Assembly: GCA_942491935.1 (NCBI GenBank)
Contig: CALOCZ010000022.1
Coordinates: 1 to 64,000, forward strand
Length of the DNA: 64,000 bases
From: JAGTVG01 sp942491935
GTDB lineage: Bacteria; Bacteroidota; Bacteroidia; Cytophagales; Cyclobacteriaceae
Reading direction: 5' to 3'
Positions 1 through 9,047 of the stretch are shown one piece after another. Below the pieces are notes generated by a model. The model was not told the origin of the DNA and did no database searches. It saw nothing but the letters and a program-made list of their open reading frames with translations. Both the position numbers and the translations under genes were made by a program. Every line of letters starts with the position of its first letter. The first letter of the stretch is position 1.

Positions 1-1065
1 TTCAATCCCAAAGAAATCTGCCCAGAAATCATGATCCTCCTGAACCGTATTTTTGAATTCTTCAGCTTTCCAGACATAGAATTTCCCTTCTACACCCTCG
101 GAATCAGCATCCAATGCGGAATAAAATCCTCCTTCATCATCAATCAGTTCCTCATTCAAAAAACGGACAGTTCCTTCAATTACCGTTTTATATTCACTAT
201 CATAAGTTTGGCAATATGCTTCAGCATACAGGCTTAACATTTGACTGTTGTCATAAAGCATTTTTTCGAAATGGGGCACGAACCACTTATTATCAACTGA
301 GTACCGTGCAAATCCACCTCCAACCTGGTCATATATTCCACCGCGGGCGATTTGTTTCAGGGTAAAATGACTATGTTTTGTGTATCTTTCATCACTACTA
401 TAATGCCCATATCGCAAAAGAAATTTCCAAATAGAAGGCATAGGGAATTTCGGGGCCTTATCGAACCCGCCATAATTATGGTCGAATTTCTTAGACATGT
501 CAGTAAGTCCGGTGGCCAGCACTTTCAATCCAATATCAAAGTTTTGTTCCGTCAGGCCAAACTTTAGCACATCGCTTTTTGAGAGGTGGTTTGCAAGCTG
601 TTCTGCTGACAAGTTAAGTTTTTCTCTTTTGTCAGAAAATGCTTCCTGTACATTTTTAAGTATTTCATAAAAGGATTGCTTAGGGAAATAAGTGCCGCCA
701 AAAAAAGGTTTTTGTTCAGGGGTAAGAAAGACATTCAGTGGCCAACCACCCTGGGTACCCATAGCTTGAACAGCATCCATATATACATGGTCAACATCAG
801 GTTTTTCTTCCCGGTCAACCTTTATACTAATAAAGTGTTCATTGAGGAATTCAGCAATCTGTATATCTTCAAAGGATTCCCGTTCCATTACATGACACCA
901 ATGGCATGCTGAATACCCGATACTCACCAGAATAGGTTTGTCCTCCTTAACGGCTTTTTCCAAAGCTTCCTGAGTCCATGGATACCAGTCAACAGGATTG
1001 TAGGCATGCTGCAGGAGATAAGGGCTGGATTCATGCACTAAACGGTTTGCCTTCTTTTCTTTCAT
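1..1065 (-). CDS. Thioredoxin-domain protein of the DUF255/YyaL (SPATA20-like) family, C-terminus outside window
   Basis: The reading frame is open to the window edge, so only the first 355 residues are seen; the full family is about 670-700 residues. The N-terminus carries the hallmark CHWCHVM motif (Cys54, Cys57, His58) of the thioredoxin-like DUF255 domain, preceded by the family's HESSPYLLQHAYNPVDW-type stretch. The visible region beyond the thioredoxin fold begins the (alpha/alpha)6-barrel part. The start is the ATG at 1065. The family is cytoplasmic and widely conserved; a redox role is usually inferred but the reaction is not established. It is transcribed toward the window start, away from the GSCFA gene's upstream neighbours, with 64 bp between it and that gene. 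Confidence 0.92.
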   Translation of the reverse strand, partial: MKEKKANRLVHESSPYLLQHAYNPVDWYPWTQEALEKAVKEDKPILVSIGYSACHWCHVMERESFEDIQIAEFLNEHFISIKVDREEKPDVDHVYMDAVQAMGTQGGWPLNVFLTPEQKPFFGGTYFPKQSFYEILKNVQEAFSDKREKLNLSAEQLANHLSKSDVLKFGLTEQNFDIGLKVLATGLTDMSKKFDHNYGGFDKAPKFPMPSIWKFLLRYGHYSSDERYTKHSHFTLKQIARGGIYDQVGGGFARYSVDNKWFVPHFEKMLYDNSQMLSLYAEAYCQTYDSEYKTVIEGTVRFLNEELIDDEGGFYSALDADSEGVEGKFYVWKAEEFKNTVQEDHDFWADFFGIE

Positions 1066-1129
1066 GTTTTGTTTTGTTATCGATCACATAGCTGCTTTTT
1101 TAATTAAGCAGGAAATCATACCGATTGTT

Positions 1130-2101
1130 TTATTTTAATTGTTTTTTGAGAAGTCTTAGTTCATCTGAGGTATCCACTTTCGACTGGAATGCTTTTAGTT
1201 GCTTGATGGTACTCCTAAGGAACTGTTGATGCTCTTCTGAGTCCGGAAAGAAAGGTTTATGATTCAGCGCATTGCGGACTTTTGCCCAATCTTTAAGGAA
1301 TTGAATCGTATCATCCGAGAAATAACTTTGCTGGAAGGCTTTCCAGATATATTCAATTGCAGAATTACTCGGATGTAACATGTCGGATTTGTAAAACCTG
1401 TAATCCCTCAGGTCGTCCATCATGATCTCAAATGAAGGAAAATACTGAACGTTTTCATAACTTTCTGACAGAACCCCGCAAGCGTACCTCAAAATAGATT
1501 TACTGATACTGTTTGTCTCAAGGGAATCCTTAATGTGCCTTACCGGACTCACCGTTAAAATAACATTAAAATCCTTATTTAAGGATTTCAGGGTTTGATA
1601 AAATGAGTCGAATGCCTTAATTATTTCATCAGGGTGTAATCTTCTTTTTTCAAATTCTTTTGCAGGAACTTTATGACAATTACTTACAATTCCATTCAAC
1701 TTTTTATGGATATACACAATTGCAGTACCTAGTGTAATCAGAATCCATTTCGATTGAAGCAGATATATTTTACTATATTTATTCGCCTCACCGATCTGGG
1801 TCAATAGATCATCTTTATTTAAGGCGGAAATATCAGAATGAAAATTATAATGACGGAATATCCCCTGGTTTTTCAGGATGAAATTGTCATCAATTGCCTT
1901 TTCAAGTAAGGCATCTTCCATCAACTTGAAAATAGAAAGGGGATTGTATATGACGCCATAGGGATTGGTCAGATTGTCAAATTTATTTTCTGATAATTTC
2001 AGGCCGATATTTTCCGAGAAGCAAGAACCAATAAGGAACAGGGGATCTTTCAATGAAATTTTTCTGGCAGATTTTTTGGGTGATACAGGAGTTCTGAACA
2101 T
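1130..2101 (-). CDS. GSCFA domain protein (SGNH-hydrolase-like)
   Basis: The 323-residue protein opens with the name-giving motif as GSCFSENIG (residues 25-33). Near the C-terminus it has SDMLHPS (Asp240, His243), which resembles the Asp-x-x-His block of SGNH/GDSL hydrolases, so Ser26, Asp240 and His243 are plausible catalytic residues. No signal peptide is evident. GSCFA proteins are common in Bacteroidota and Proteobacteria, but their substrate is unknown, so no specific reaction is assigned. The gene lies between the YyaL-type gene and the ribosomal operon, all on the minus strand. Confidence 0.85.
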   Translation of the reverse strand: MFRTPVSPKKSARKISLKDPLFLIGSCFSENIGLKLSENKFDNLTNPYGVIYNPLSIFKLMEDALLEKAIDDNFILKNQGIFRHYNFHSDISALNKDDLLTQIGEANKYSKIYLLQSKWILITLGTAIVYIHKKLNGIVSNCHKVPAKEFEKRRLHPDEIIKAFDSFYQTLKSLNKDFNVILTVSPVRHIKDSLETNSISKSILRYACGVLSESYENVQYFPSFEIMMDDLRDYRFYKSDMLHPSNSAIEYIWKAFQQSYFSDDTIQFLKDWAKVRNALNHKPFFPDSEEHQQFLRSTIKQLKAFQSKVDTSDELRLLKKQLK

Positions 2102-2346
2102 ATGATAAATTTACCCATTCAATCTAAAAAATAAAAGAATGTATCTAAAGCCTTTGAGAAAGGAAATGAAATCACAGAATTGAGATGATTTAAGGCCTTT
2201 AAAATAACTAATTAAAATTCAGAATGGGAGTGTAAGTCACGCGTTATGGGGCCTCCTGATCAGGCTATCCGGATTTTGAAGACCAGCCATAGATAAAAAA
2301 CGACAAGATATAATGAATATGTAAGATGGCGTGGTATTTAGAAGGC

Positions 2347-2374
2347 AAAAAAAAATCCCGCAAAGCTGCGGGAT
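2347..2374 (-). terminator. Rho-independent terminator of the rpsF-rpsR-rplI operon
   Basis: On the minus strand a GC-rich stem (ATCCCGC paired with GCGGGAT around a short loop) is followed directly by a run of nine T residues. It begins 24 bp after the rplI stop codon, as expected for the end of the ribosomal operon. Confidence 0.9.
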
Positions 2375-2397
2375 CAGATAATATTATTTATTTTATG

Positions 2398-2841
2398 TTA
2401 TTCACCAACCACCTTAAAAGGTACTTCTTTCTTTACTTCTTTATGGAGGTCGATGGTAATTGCGTACTCGCCAACTTCTTTAACTTTCGAATTGAAGTTA
2501 ATTTTCTTTCTGTCAATCTCAAAACCTTTTTCTTTCAAGGCATCAGAGATTTGAAGTGTGGTAATTGCGCCAAATATCTTGCCGCTTTCGCCAACTTTTG
2601 CCCCGATTTCAAGTACGAGGTCACCTATCTGCTCTGCAACGCTTTCCGCATCATTTTTCAATTTCTCAGCTTTATGTGCAGCCTGTCTGACATTTTCCTC
2701 AATCATCCTCCTGTTGGAGGTATTTGCCAGAATTGCAAATCCTTTAGGTATAAGATAATTCCTACCGTATCCTGATTTCACTGTAATCATGTCATTTTTA
2801 TAGCCCAGGCCTTGTATATCCTGTGTAAGTATCACTTCCAT
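2398..2841 (-). CDS. rplI: Large ribosomal subunit protein bL9
   Basis: The 147 residues match bL9 in length (about 149) and layout. The N-terminal 23S-binding domain reads MEVILTQDIQGLGYKND, with the GYGRNYLIPKG segment (about residues 24-34). A long connecting helix follows (about residues 45-75), then a C-terminal domain containing the GKIFGAITT motif. It is the last gene of the rpsF-rpsR-rplI operon, 12 bp after rpsR, and is followed by a strong terminator. The start is the ATG at 2841. Confidence 0.98.
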   Translation of the reverse strand: MEVILTQDIQGLGYKNDMITVKSGYGRNYLIPKGFAILANTSNRRMIEENVRQAAHKAEKLKNDAESVAEQIGDLVLEIGAKVGESGKIFGAITTLQISDALKEKGFEIDRKKINFNSKVKEVGEYAITIDLHKEVKKEVPFKVVGE

Positions 2842-2853
2842 ATGAATTCAGAT

Positions 2854-3105
2854 TTATTTTAATGAATCGGTTACATAAGGCAGTAAGCCCAGATGTCTGG
2901 CACGTTTTACCGCTAAAGCTACTTTTTTCTGGAACTTAATGCTTGTTCCGGTAAGTCTCCTGGGAAGTATTTTGCCCTGGTCATTTACAAATTTTAACAA
3001 GAAATTGGCATCCTTATAATCAATATACTTGATACCATTCTTTTTGAAACGACAATACTTCTTCCTGTTTTCGTTCCTGTTTAAAGGTTCATTCATTAAT
3101 GTCAT
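2854..3105 (-). CDS. rpsR: Small ribosomal subunit protein bS18
   Basis: This 83-residue protein has the bS18 core: KKYCRFKKNGIKYIDYKD, LLKFVNDQGKILPRRLTGTS and KRARHLGLLPYV. bS18 binds the 30S platform next to bS6. The gene's ATG overlaps the rpsF stop codon as ATGA, implying translational coupling of the two partner proteins. Met4 is an alternative start; the first ATG is kept because of the overlap. Confidence 0.98.
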   Translation of the reverse strand: MTLMNEPLNRNENRKKYCRFKKNGIKYIDYKDANFLLKFVNDQGKILPRRLTGTSIKFQKKVALAVKRARHLGLLPYVTDSLK

Positions 3106-3473
3106 GCTGCTTGCTCCTCCTTAGCTTCAGGTTTTTTGTTAAATTCTCCTCTGCGGCGTTTTTCATTGTATGCCACAGCATGTTTGTCAAGTGATACAGT
3201 TATAAACCGCATTACTTTTTCATCTCTTCGATACTCCAATTCTAAAGCTGCGATGGTTTCAGGAGTTGCCGCAAATTCAAACAGGTTGTAAAATCCGGTT
3301 GACTTATGCTGAATGGGGTAAGCAAGTTTCTTGAGTCCCCAGTTTTCTTCGTTAATGATCTCAGCTTTGTTGTCAACCAACACCTTTTTGAATTTCTCGA
3401 CAGCATCCTTCATCTGAACTTCAGACAAAACGGGAGTTAAAATGAATACTGTCTCGTAGTTTTTTAATTCCAT
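3102..3473 (-). CDS. rpsF: Small ribosomal subunit protein bS6
   Basis: The 123 residues start with YETVFILTPVLSE and include the NWGLKKLAYPI segment and the LEYRRDEKVMRFITV strand typical of bS6. The C-terminal tail (about residues 100-123) is charged and rich in Lys/Glu, as in many Bacteroidota. It is the first gene of the operon, with a consensus Bacteroidota promoter 25-55 bp upstream of the start codon and an ATGA overlap with rpsR. Confidence 0.98.
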   Translation of the reverse strand: MELKNYETVFILTPVLSEVQMKDAVEKFKKVLVDNKAEIINEENWGLKKLAYPIQHKSTGFYNLFEFAATPETIAALELEYRRDEKVMRFITVSLDKHAVAYNEKRRRGEFNKKPEAKEEQAA

Positions 3474-3497
3474 CTTTATAAATTATTTTTCGGACGG

Positions 3498-3528
3498 CAA
3501 AGGTATAACTTTATATCTTTATCACAAA
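3498..3528 (-). promoter_or_regulatory. Bacteroidota-type promoter for rpsF-rpsR-rplI
   Basis: Read on the minus strand there is TTTG, exactly 19 nt, then TACCTTTG. This matches the Bacteroidota housekeeping consensus (-33 TTTG, -7 TAnnTTTG). Transcription would start about 7 nt downstream, giving a short leader before the rpsF ATG at 3473. Confidence 0.85.
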
Positions 3529-3559
3529 GTTGAATGAAATAAATCGATAGGTGTTGATG

Positions 3560-4489
3560 TTATTTGACCATAAATTCTTTTTCACCCATCATATAATCAT
3601 CGGTATACACCTGCAATTGATAGGCGCCGGGAACATATTCACTTCCCTTGTCATAGTCAAAAGTGAGTTTTTGTCGGGTATTATCAAATAGGATTTCCTG
3701 TTTTGCTGTATAAAATTCTTCCTTACCGTTGAACATGAACGTGCCGGATCCGGAAGCTACATCAAATAATACATTATCATCTGGTCCAACGATCCTGATC
3801 ATGATCTCTTTGCCTTCAATCGGGGCTACCTCATTTTCAGCAATGTTGAATTCAACTCTGATCTTCTCAATAAATCTTGCTTTGAACTCATCTTCTCTGA
3901 CTTTCCCGCGGCTGTTTACAGCATAGATCTGAATGTTTTCAACCTTTAATTTAGATACGATTTCAACCTGCTCCTCCAATACTTCCCTGGACTTGATCTC
4001 CTGATTCAGATCAGCGGTCAATTCATTTTTTTCGGTTTTAAGATCTATGTTTTCCTGGGTTAGTTCATCCGCAAGTACTTTAAGGTCTTCAATCTCTTTA
4101 TCTTTCAGGATCAGTAATTCCTGGAATCCTTCAACCTTATCTCTGAGGTTTGCAATCTGACGGTCTGAGTACTTCCTATTTGCAATTAACTTCTCTTTTT
4201 CATCCTCAAGTTCCGCGACTACTGCTTCAAGGTCCTCAACATTCCCTCCAAGGCTTTCAATTTCCACCATTCTTTGATTGATCTCATGTTCAAGTATAGT
4301 GATTTCCTCCTTGGTTTTTTCGATTTCAGCATTATATGCCTTGTCAGTACGCATCTTGATAAAAAGATTCACAGCCTGGACAATCACTAATACCACAACT
4401 ACAGCAATGATTATATCCCTTCGATATCTTTTTTTACTTGGTCCCTGCTTAACGTTTTCAGGAGTTCCGGGGTTTATATCTTCAGTCAT
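3560..4489 (-). CDS. Single-pass membrane protein with a long coiled coil
   Basis: I do not recognise a named family. The 309-residue protein has a basic cytoplasmic N-terminus (KKRYRRD), one membrane span (about residues 25-45, Val/Ile-rich), then a heptad-rich Glu/Lys/Leu coiled coil (about residues 50-190). A C-terminal beta-rich domain of about 110 residues follows, with strands such as IMIRIVGPDDNVLFD and LTFDYDKGSEYVPGAYQLQVY. The layout suggests an extracytoplasmic or cell-envelope structural role, but this is inference. It is transcribed alone from its own consensus promoter, 86 bp upstream of rpsF. Confidence 0.8.
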   Translation of the reverse strand: MTEDINPGTPENVKQGPSKKRYRRDIIIAVVVVLVIVQAVNLFIKMRTDKAYNAEIEKTKEEITILEHEINQRMVEIESLGGNVEDLEAVVAELEDEKEKLIANRKYSDRQIANLRDKVEGFQELLILKDKEIEDLKVLADELTQENIDLKTEKNELTADLNQEIKSREVLEEQVEIVSKLKVENIQIYAVNSRGKVREDEFKARFIEKIRVEFNIAENEVAPIEGKEIMIRIVGPDDNVLFDVASGSGTFMFNGKEEFYTAKQEILFDNTRQKLTFDYDKGSEYVPGAYQLQVYTDDYMMGEKEFMVK

Positions 4490-4516
4490 TTCTTGGAAAT
4501 ATTAAAAAAGTTAATA

Positions 4517-4546
4517 CAAAAATAGGGTATATTTAACTAAAATCAA
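4517..4546 (-). promoter_or_regulatory. Bacteroidota-type promoter for the coiled-coil membrane protein gene
   Basis: On the minus strand TTG is followed by 19 nt and TATTTTTG, fitting -33 TTG and -7 TAnnTTTG. The -7 box lies about 28 bp upstream of the ATG at 4489. Confidence 0.65.
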
Positions 4547-4584
4547 GTGGTTAATTTGAATTAATGCAATTGTAATCTCCTTTT

Positions 4585-5370
4585 TTAAAATTCAAATTTT
4601 ATCTTTTCAGGATTCATCTTTCCGTCAAATATAATTATTCCACACTTGTGAATATCAATACAGACAGCCTCCGGGGTTTGATATGAAATATCATTCCAGG
4701 CCCTCGACATTTCTTTCGACCAGTAGATGTCATCAATAATCACAATGGACCTGTCCGATAGTTTTGGCTTAACTTGCTTGAAATAACTTAAGGTTGATTT
4801 ATACGTGTGATTTGCATCAATGAAAACGAAGTCAATATTTTCTGAATTACGAAGAAATCGGGGCAGGGTAAGATCGATGTTTCCTTTTATCACCTCGATG
4901 TTGGTGTATTTCAGATCATTGAATGTCTGTTTAGCGATCTCAACAATCGGCATGCATCCTTCAAATGTCCAGATCCTGGCATCCGGATTTGATGAGGCCA
5001 GGTACATGGTATTAATACCAAGCGAGGTCCCGAATTCAATAATGTTGCGACATCCGTAATTCCGGATCAATTCCTGAAAAAGCCTTGAGTATTTCAATGT
5101 TGTAATCCCTCCTCTTGCGATAGATTGGATGGTCCGGGAATTCTCAGCAGATATCTTTGACCCTGCGCCAAAGTCGGTAATATTTATAGATCTTTCATCG
5201 TTTCTGAACCTGATCCTTATATTTTCGATGCTCTTATCTGCAGGTATTTCTTTTGCCCTTTTGAAACAATCCTGATATAGCTTGAACAGTGAAGGACTAT
5301 GCAGTGAATGTTCATCGATCTCATAGAGCTTATGCTTGATATAGGAAGTGATCTGATAAAAAGTCGGCAC
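4585..5370 (-). CDS. Class I SAM-dependent methyltransferase
   Basis: The 261-residue protein contains motif I of a Rossmann-fold methyltransferase (IIEFGTSLGIN, residues 110-120), then the acidic strand TFEGCMPIVEIAK. Downstream is FVFIDANHTYKSTLSYF, which resembles the metal-dependent O-methyltransferase group (the YrrM/caffeoyl-CoA-like pattern D-A-x-H). The first 100 residues are family-specific and unassigned. The substrate is unknown. It sits 5 bp after apaG and is probably co-transcribed with it. Confidence 0.82.
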   Translation of the reverse strand: MPTFYQITSYIKHKLYEIDEHSLHSPSLFKLYQDCFKRAKEIPADKSIENIRIRFRNDERSINITDFGAGSKISAENSRTIQSIARGGITTLKYSRLFQELIRNYGCRNIIEFGTSLGINTMYLASSNPDARIWTFEGCMPIVEIAKQTFNDLKYTNIEVIKGNIDLTLPRFLRNSENIDFVFIDANHTYKSTLSYFKQVKPKLSDRSIVIIDDIYWSKEMSRAWNDISYQTPEAVCIDIHKCGIIIFDGKMNPEKIKFEF

Positions 5371-5374
5371 CCTG

Positions 5375-5761
5375 CTAATTTAGCAAAACAGGAGCAATCA
5401 TGATAAATTCAGGGATATTTACTTTGAATTTCTTGCCATCCACAATACGTTCCATCAGATATGTGCCATACATTTTGCCAATACCGGATTTCAGGTTGCA
5501 TCCTGAAACATATTTGTGTGATTCCCCGGGTTCAAGAACCGGAGTTTGTCCAATCACGCCATCTCCTTCTACTTCTTTACAAGTGAATGGGCCATCGTAG
5601 ATGAACCAGTGCCGTCGTTGCAATTGGATGGTATATTCCGAATTATTCTCAATGGTAACTTTATACGTAAAAACATAGTGATATTGTTCAGGGATTGAAA
5701 ATTCCTGCTGATATTCCTCAGTTACACTGACTTTAATGCCTTCTGTAATTTTAGTAACCAC
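5375..5761 (-). CDS. apaG: ApaG domain protein
   Basis: At 128 residues it matches ApaG in length (about 125). The diagnostic segments are YHYVFTYKVTIENNSEYTIQLQRRHWFI, the VIGQTPVLEPGESHKYVSGC strand pair and the closing GTYLMERIVDG...VNIPEF. ApaG is an immunoglobulin/FN3-like beta-sandwich protein linked genetically to Co/Mg resistance in enterobacteria; its biochemical role is not established. It starts at the ATG at 5761 and is divergent from ung. Confidence 0.95.
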   Translation of the reverse strand: MVTKITEGIKVSVTEEYQQEFSIPEQYHYVFTYKVTIENNSEYTIQLQRRHWFIYDGPFTCKEVEGDGVIGQTPVLEPGESHKYVSGCNLKSGIGKMYGTYLMERIVDGKKFKVNIPEFIMIAPVLLN

Positions 5762-5855
5762 GCTATTATATAAGAAATCAAATGCTTGTAACTTATAAAA
5801 ATAATCGTTTAGTTTTAAATTTGGTGAAATTTTGTGCTAATTATTTTATCATATT

Positions 5856-6518
5856 ATGGATGTCAGAATAGAACCTACCTGGAAAGCCAGGTTATCAGAG
5901 GAGTTTGAAAAGCCTTATTTTGAGCAACTTACAACATTTATTCGTGAAGAATATGGCAAATACAGGATTTTCCCACCAGGGAAGGATATATTCAGGGCCT
6001 TTGACAGATGCCCTCTAGAAAAAGTTAAAGTGGTGATCATAGGCCAGGATCCTTACCATGGCCCAAACCAGGCAAACGGACTTTGTTTTTCAGTGAATCC
6101 AGGCATTCAGATGCCTCCATCCCTGGTCAATATATTTAAAGAGATAAAAAATGATCTTGGTAAAGAAATTCCACCAAATGGATCACTTGACCGGTGGGCG
6201 GACCAGGGAGTTCTATTGTTGAATGCAACATTATCAGTCAGGGCCAATCAGGCTGGATCACACCAGAATAAAGGTTGGGAATCGTTTACTGATGCAGTGA
6301 TCAAAACCCTTGTCGAAGAACGGGAACATATTGTTTTCATTTTATGGGGCTCATATGCTCAGAAAAAAGGAGAAATCATTGATACTACCCGCCATTGTGT
6401 GTTAAAATCGGTGCACCCCTCCCCATTGTCTGCAAGCAGGGGATTTTTTGGTAACGGGCATTTCAGCAAAGCAAATGCTTACCTTAGGTCAAAAGGGAAA
6501 AAAGAAATTGACTGGTAA
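5856..6518 (+). CDS. ung: Uracil-DNA glycosylase, family 1
   Basis: UNG removes uracil from DNA to start base-excision repair. The 220-residue protein has the water-activating motif GQDPYHGP (residues 63-70, catalytic Asp65), the uracil-contact strand GLCFSV and the DNA-intercalation motif HPSPLSA with His187. These positions match the E. coli enzyme closely, and the length is usual. It lies alone on the plus strand between divergent apaG and convergent lepB, whose stop is only 3 bp away. Confidence 0.98.
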   Translation: MDVRIEPTWKARLSEEFEKPYFEQLTTFIREEYGKYRIFPPGKDIFRAFDRCPLEKVKVVIIGQDPYHGPNQANGLCFSVNPGIQMPPSLVNIFKEIKNDLGKEIPPNGSLDRWADQGVLLLNATLSVRANQAGSHQNKGWESFTDAVIKTLVEEREHIVFILWGSYAQKKGEIIDTTRHCVLKSVHPSPLSASRGFFGNGHFSKANAYLRSKGKKEIDW

Positions 6519-6521
6519 TAT

Positions 6522-7619
6522 TTAGTGAATCAAAGAGAACAGTCGGGACCATCGGATCTTATTGAAAAAACTCTCATTCTTGTCGATCGAAAGCCAGATA
6601 AAAAGGGCCTTTCCAACCACATGGTCTTCAGGGACAAATCCCCAGAACCTAGAATCTTCTGAGTTATGTCTGTTATCACCCATCATGAAATAATAATTCT
6701 GTTTGAAAGTATAGGTGCTCAACTCAGTTCCTTCGATGGTTAGTTTTCCATCTTTTATATCTACTTCCTTATTACCTTCATAATACCTGATGAGATCGCC
6801 ATATTTAGCCAGGTTATCCGAGTTGATATCAATAGTTTCCCCTTTAGCAGGGACTTCCAGGGGGCCAAAAAAATCTTCATTCCAGGGAAAAACATTTGCA
6901 TTCGGATAGATCCTGGGATTTACCTGCTCTTCTGTGTTTTTTGTCAATACCACATCCTTTACAAATGGCAGACTTTTTAATACTCCAGCTGTTTCAGGAC
7001 TTGTCATAACATAATAGCCGCCCTGTGATCTATAGAATTCTGATATATCATATTTTTTGAAAACCCTGTCATTTACAATCTCATCCGTGAAAAGGTAATA
7101 CCTGAATTGCATTTTTGGGGGATTTTCAAAGGTCTCACCATTTACAAATACCTGAGTATCTTTTATTTCTATAACATCGCCCGGTACGCCAATGCATCTT
7201 TTAATATAATTGGTTTTCAGGTCGACGGGATGCTCGAATTCCGGTGGGTAATTAAATACAACCACGTCATCCCTTTTGATACTGCTAAATCCCGGGATTC
7301 TCACCTGAGGTAATTGTATCCAGTCTACATATGAGGGGATCTTTGTACCCCAGATTGTTTGATGTGTAAGGGGAAGTTGTAAGGGTGTTTTAGGTGTTCT
7401 GGCACCATAATGAACTTTACTTACAAAAAGAAAATCGCCTACCAGGAGAGATTTTTCCATTGATGCGGTAGGTATGGTAAATGCTTCCAGTAATAACCAT
7501 CTTATTATCGTGGCTGCAATTACAGCAAAAACAATGGCATCGAACCACTCCCTTACAGCTGTTTTTTGTACCTTTTCCTTTTTTTCTCCTTTGTTCTTAT
7601 TAAAGAATTTTAAGTCCAT
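6522..7619 (-). CDS. lepB: Signal peptidase I
   Basis: This serine protease removes signal peptides from exported proteins at the inner membrane. The 365-residue protein has one N-terminal span (about residues 26-46), the catalytic serine in TASMEKSLLVGD (Ser53), and the general-base lysine in YIKRCIGVPGD (Lys140). The C-terminal box GDNRHNSEDSRFWG is also present. Between the Lys box and that box is an insert of roughly 120 residues, a common feature of the longer Bacteroidota LepB. It follows dapB, with a possible TACTTTTG promoter element at 7646-7653. Confidence 0.96.
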   Translation of the reverse strand: MDLKFFNKNKGEKKEKVQKTAVREWFDAIVFAVIAATIIRWLLLEAFTIPTASMEKSLLVGDFLFVSKVHYGARTPKTPLQLPLTHQTIWGTKIPSYVDWIQLPQVRIPGFSSIKRDDVVVFNYPPEFEHPVDLKTNYIKRCIGVPGDVIEIKDTQVFVNGETFENPPKMQFRYYLFTDEIVNDRVFKKYDISEFYRSQGGYYVMTSPETAGVLKSLPFVKDVVLTKNTEEQVNPRIYPNANVFPWNEDFFGPLEVPAKGETIDINSDNLAKYGDLIRYYEGNKEVDIKDGKLTIEGTELSTYTFKQNYYFMMGDNRHNSEDSRFWGFVPEDHVVGKALFIWLSIDKNESFFNKIRWSRLFSLIH

Positions 7620-7675
7620 TAGTATCCTCAGGTTATAACAGTTGGCAAAAGTAATGGATTGTGATCAATCAAAAG

Positions 7676-8386
7676 TTATATTTCCAAAAAATCGTTCATA
7701 TCCAGCATTCCTTCTTTATATTTCAACCATTCAGCAACAAGAACTGCACCAAGTGCAAATCCTTTCCTGCTGAAAGCTTCATGTTTTATCTCGATCTGGT
7801 CAATTTCTGATACATAATTGATGATGTGTGTACCGGGAACTGTACCAGTTCTTTCACTTTTAATTGATAACGATTCAGGATGGTCAGCGTTGTCATTCCC
7901 CCATTTTTTAATAGCAGGATTAGCGGATATAATATCTTCTGCAAGAGATATGGCAGTCCCACTGGGAGCATCTTTCTTTTCTGTATGATGGATTTCGGTC
8001 ATGTTGACCTTGTATTGCGGGTAATCTTTGATCAGATTGGCTAGATATTTATTAACCCTGAAAAACAAGTTAACTCCAATGCTGTAGTTTGAGGCATAAA
8101 AGAAGGTCGCATTATGTTCTGAACACAATTTCCGGACCTCTTCTTTCTTATCAAGCCATCCTGTCGTACCAGATAAAACTTTAATTCCTCCTTCAAGGCA
8201 CGCCCTGATATTTTCGTAAGCAGCATCTGGTTGGCTGAATTCAATGGCTACATCAACTGTGGAGGGATCGATATCTTTAAGATGATTGTCGATATCAACT
8301 ATTCCGGCAATATTGTGCCCTCTTTCTTTTGCAATGGCTTCAATGGATTTCCCCATTTTACCATATCCAATAATCAACAGGTTCAT
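7676..8386 (-). CDS. dapB: 4-hydroxy-tetrahydrodipicolinate reductase
   Basis: DapB performs the NAD(P)H-dependent reduction step of the diaminopimelate/lysine pathway. The 236-residue protein has the dinucleotide motif GYGKMG (residues 7-12), the SGTTGW loop (72-77) and the catalytic/substrate box EIHHTEKKDAPSGTA (131-145). His133/His134, Lys138 and the SGTA loop lie in that box. It is slightly short compared with enterobacterial DapB (273), as is usual in Bacteroidota. It sits in a parA-parB-DUF5683-dapB-lepB minus-strand run; only 7 bp separate it from the DUF5683 gene. Confidence 0.97.
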   Translation of the reverse strand: MNLLIIGYGKMGKSIEAIAKERGHNIAGIVDIDNHLKDIDPSTVDVAIEFSQPDAAYENIRACLEGGIKVLSGTTGWLDKKEEVRKLCSEHNATFFYASNYSIGVNLFFRVNKYLANLIKDYPQYKVNMTEIHHTEKKDAPSGTAISLAEDIISANPAIKKWGNDNADHPESLSIKSERTGTVPGTHIINYVSEIDQIEIKHEAFSRKGFALGAVLVAEWLKYKEGMLDMNDFLEI

Positions 8387-8393
8387 AAATGGT

Positions 8394-9047
8394 TTAATTA
8401 AAATTCAATGATAGTTTCAGCCCATATTGTTTGGATGTCCACAGACTTTGTGATTCAAAACCAGGCTCAATCCGGAAAGTAAGGTCCTCAGATACATCAA
8501 ATTCCATCAGGTGGGCATCAATATGTGCATCAAGTATCTGGATGATATATACCCCAACCAGAACGACCATCAGCAGGTCCCGATTTCTTCGATAAAAGTC
8601 AAGCCCACGTTTTAAATTATCTTCGCTGATGTTAATAGCCAGATCATCATCCAATTCCTCTAATGGAAATGACTTTTGCAAAAGATAGGCATTTCTGTAT
8701 TGCTGGTATTTATTGTTATTCCAACCAATGAAATATCCAATGGTACCAAAAGCACCATAAATAATTGGAATCTTCCAGTAACGTTTGTTATAGGCCTGTC
8801 CAAGGCCGGGTAAAGCCGCAGATAGATAACCTGCCTTTTTTGGCCGGTTGAATTGTGCTTCATCTATGTATATTGAGTCATACTGCAGGTTCATGCCGGT
8901 CGTATCCATGCCAGGTTGTAACATAAGGGCTTTTTCTGGTTCAGGTTTCTGACTATCCTCTTCAATTACTGGTTCATCCTGGGCAAATGATATTCCAGCC
9001 ATTTTCAATAATAAAAGAGAAAATATGAGAAACCTATAGGCTTGCAT
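8394..9047 (-). CDS. DUF5683 family membrane protein
   Basis: The 217-residue protein has a signal peptide (about residues 1-22, ending SFAQ). An acidic linker follows, then the conserved block PKKAGYLSAALPGLGQAYNKRYWKIPIIYG, which resembles TM2-type or P-rich small membrane segments. Two hydrophobic spans follow (about residues 95-115 and 155-175). The family is found almost only in Bacteroidota, in just this position after parB, and its function is unknown. Its ATG overlaps the parB stop as TAATG. Confidence 0.85.
   Translation of the reverse strand: MQAYRFLIFSLLLLKMAGISFAQDEPVIEEDSQKPEPEKALMLQPGMDTTGMNLQYDSIYIDEAQFNRPKKAGYLSAALPGLGQAYNKRYWKIPIIYGAFGTIGYFIGWNNNKYQQYRNAYLLQKSFPLEELDDDLAINISEDNLKRGLDFYRRNRDLLMVVLVGVYIIQILDAHIDAHLMEFDVSEDLTFRIEPGFESQSLWTSKQYGLKLSLNFN

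Noticed and set aside
2326..2775. Plus-strand frame of 149 codons across rplI
   Set aside because: It is the antisense of rplI, whose minus-strand product is a full bL9 with terminator and operon context.
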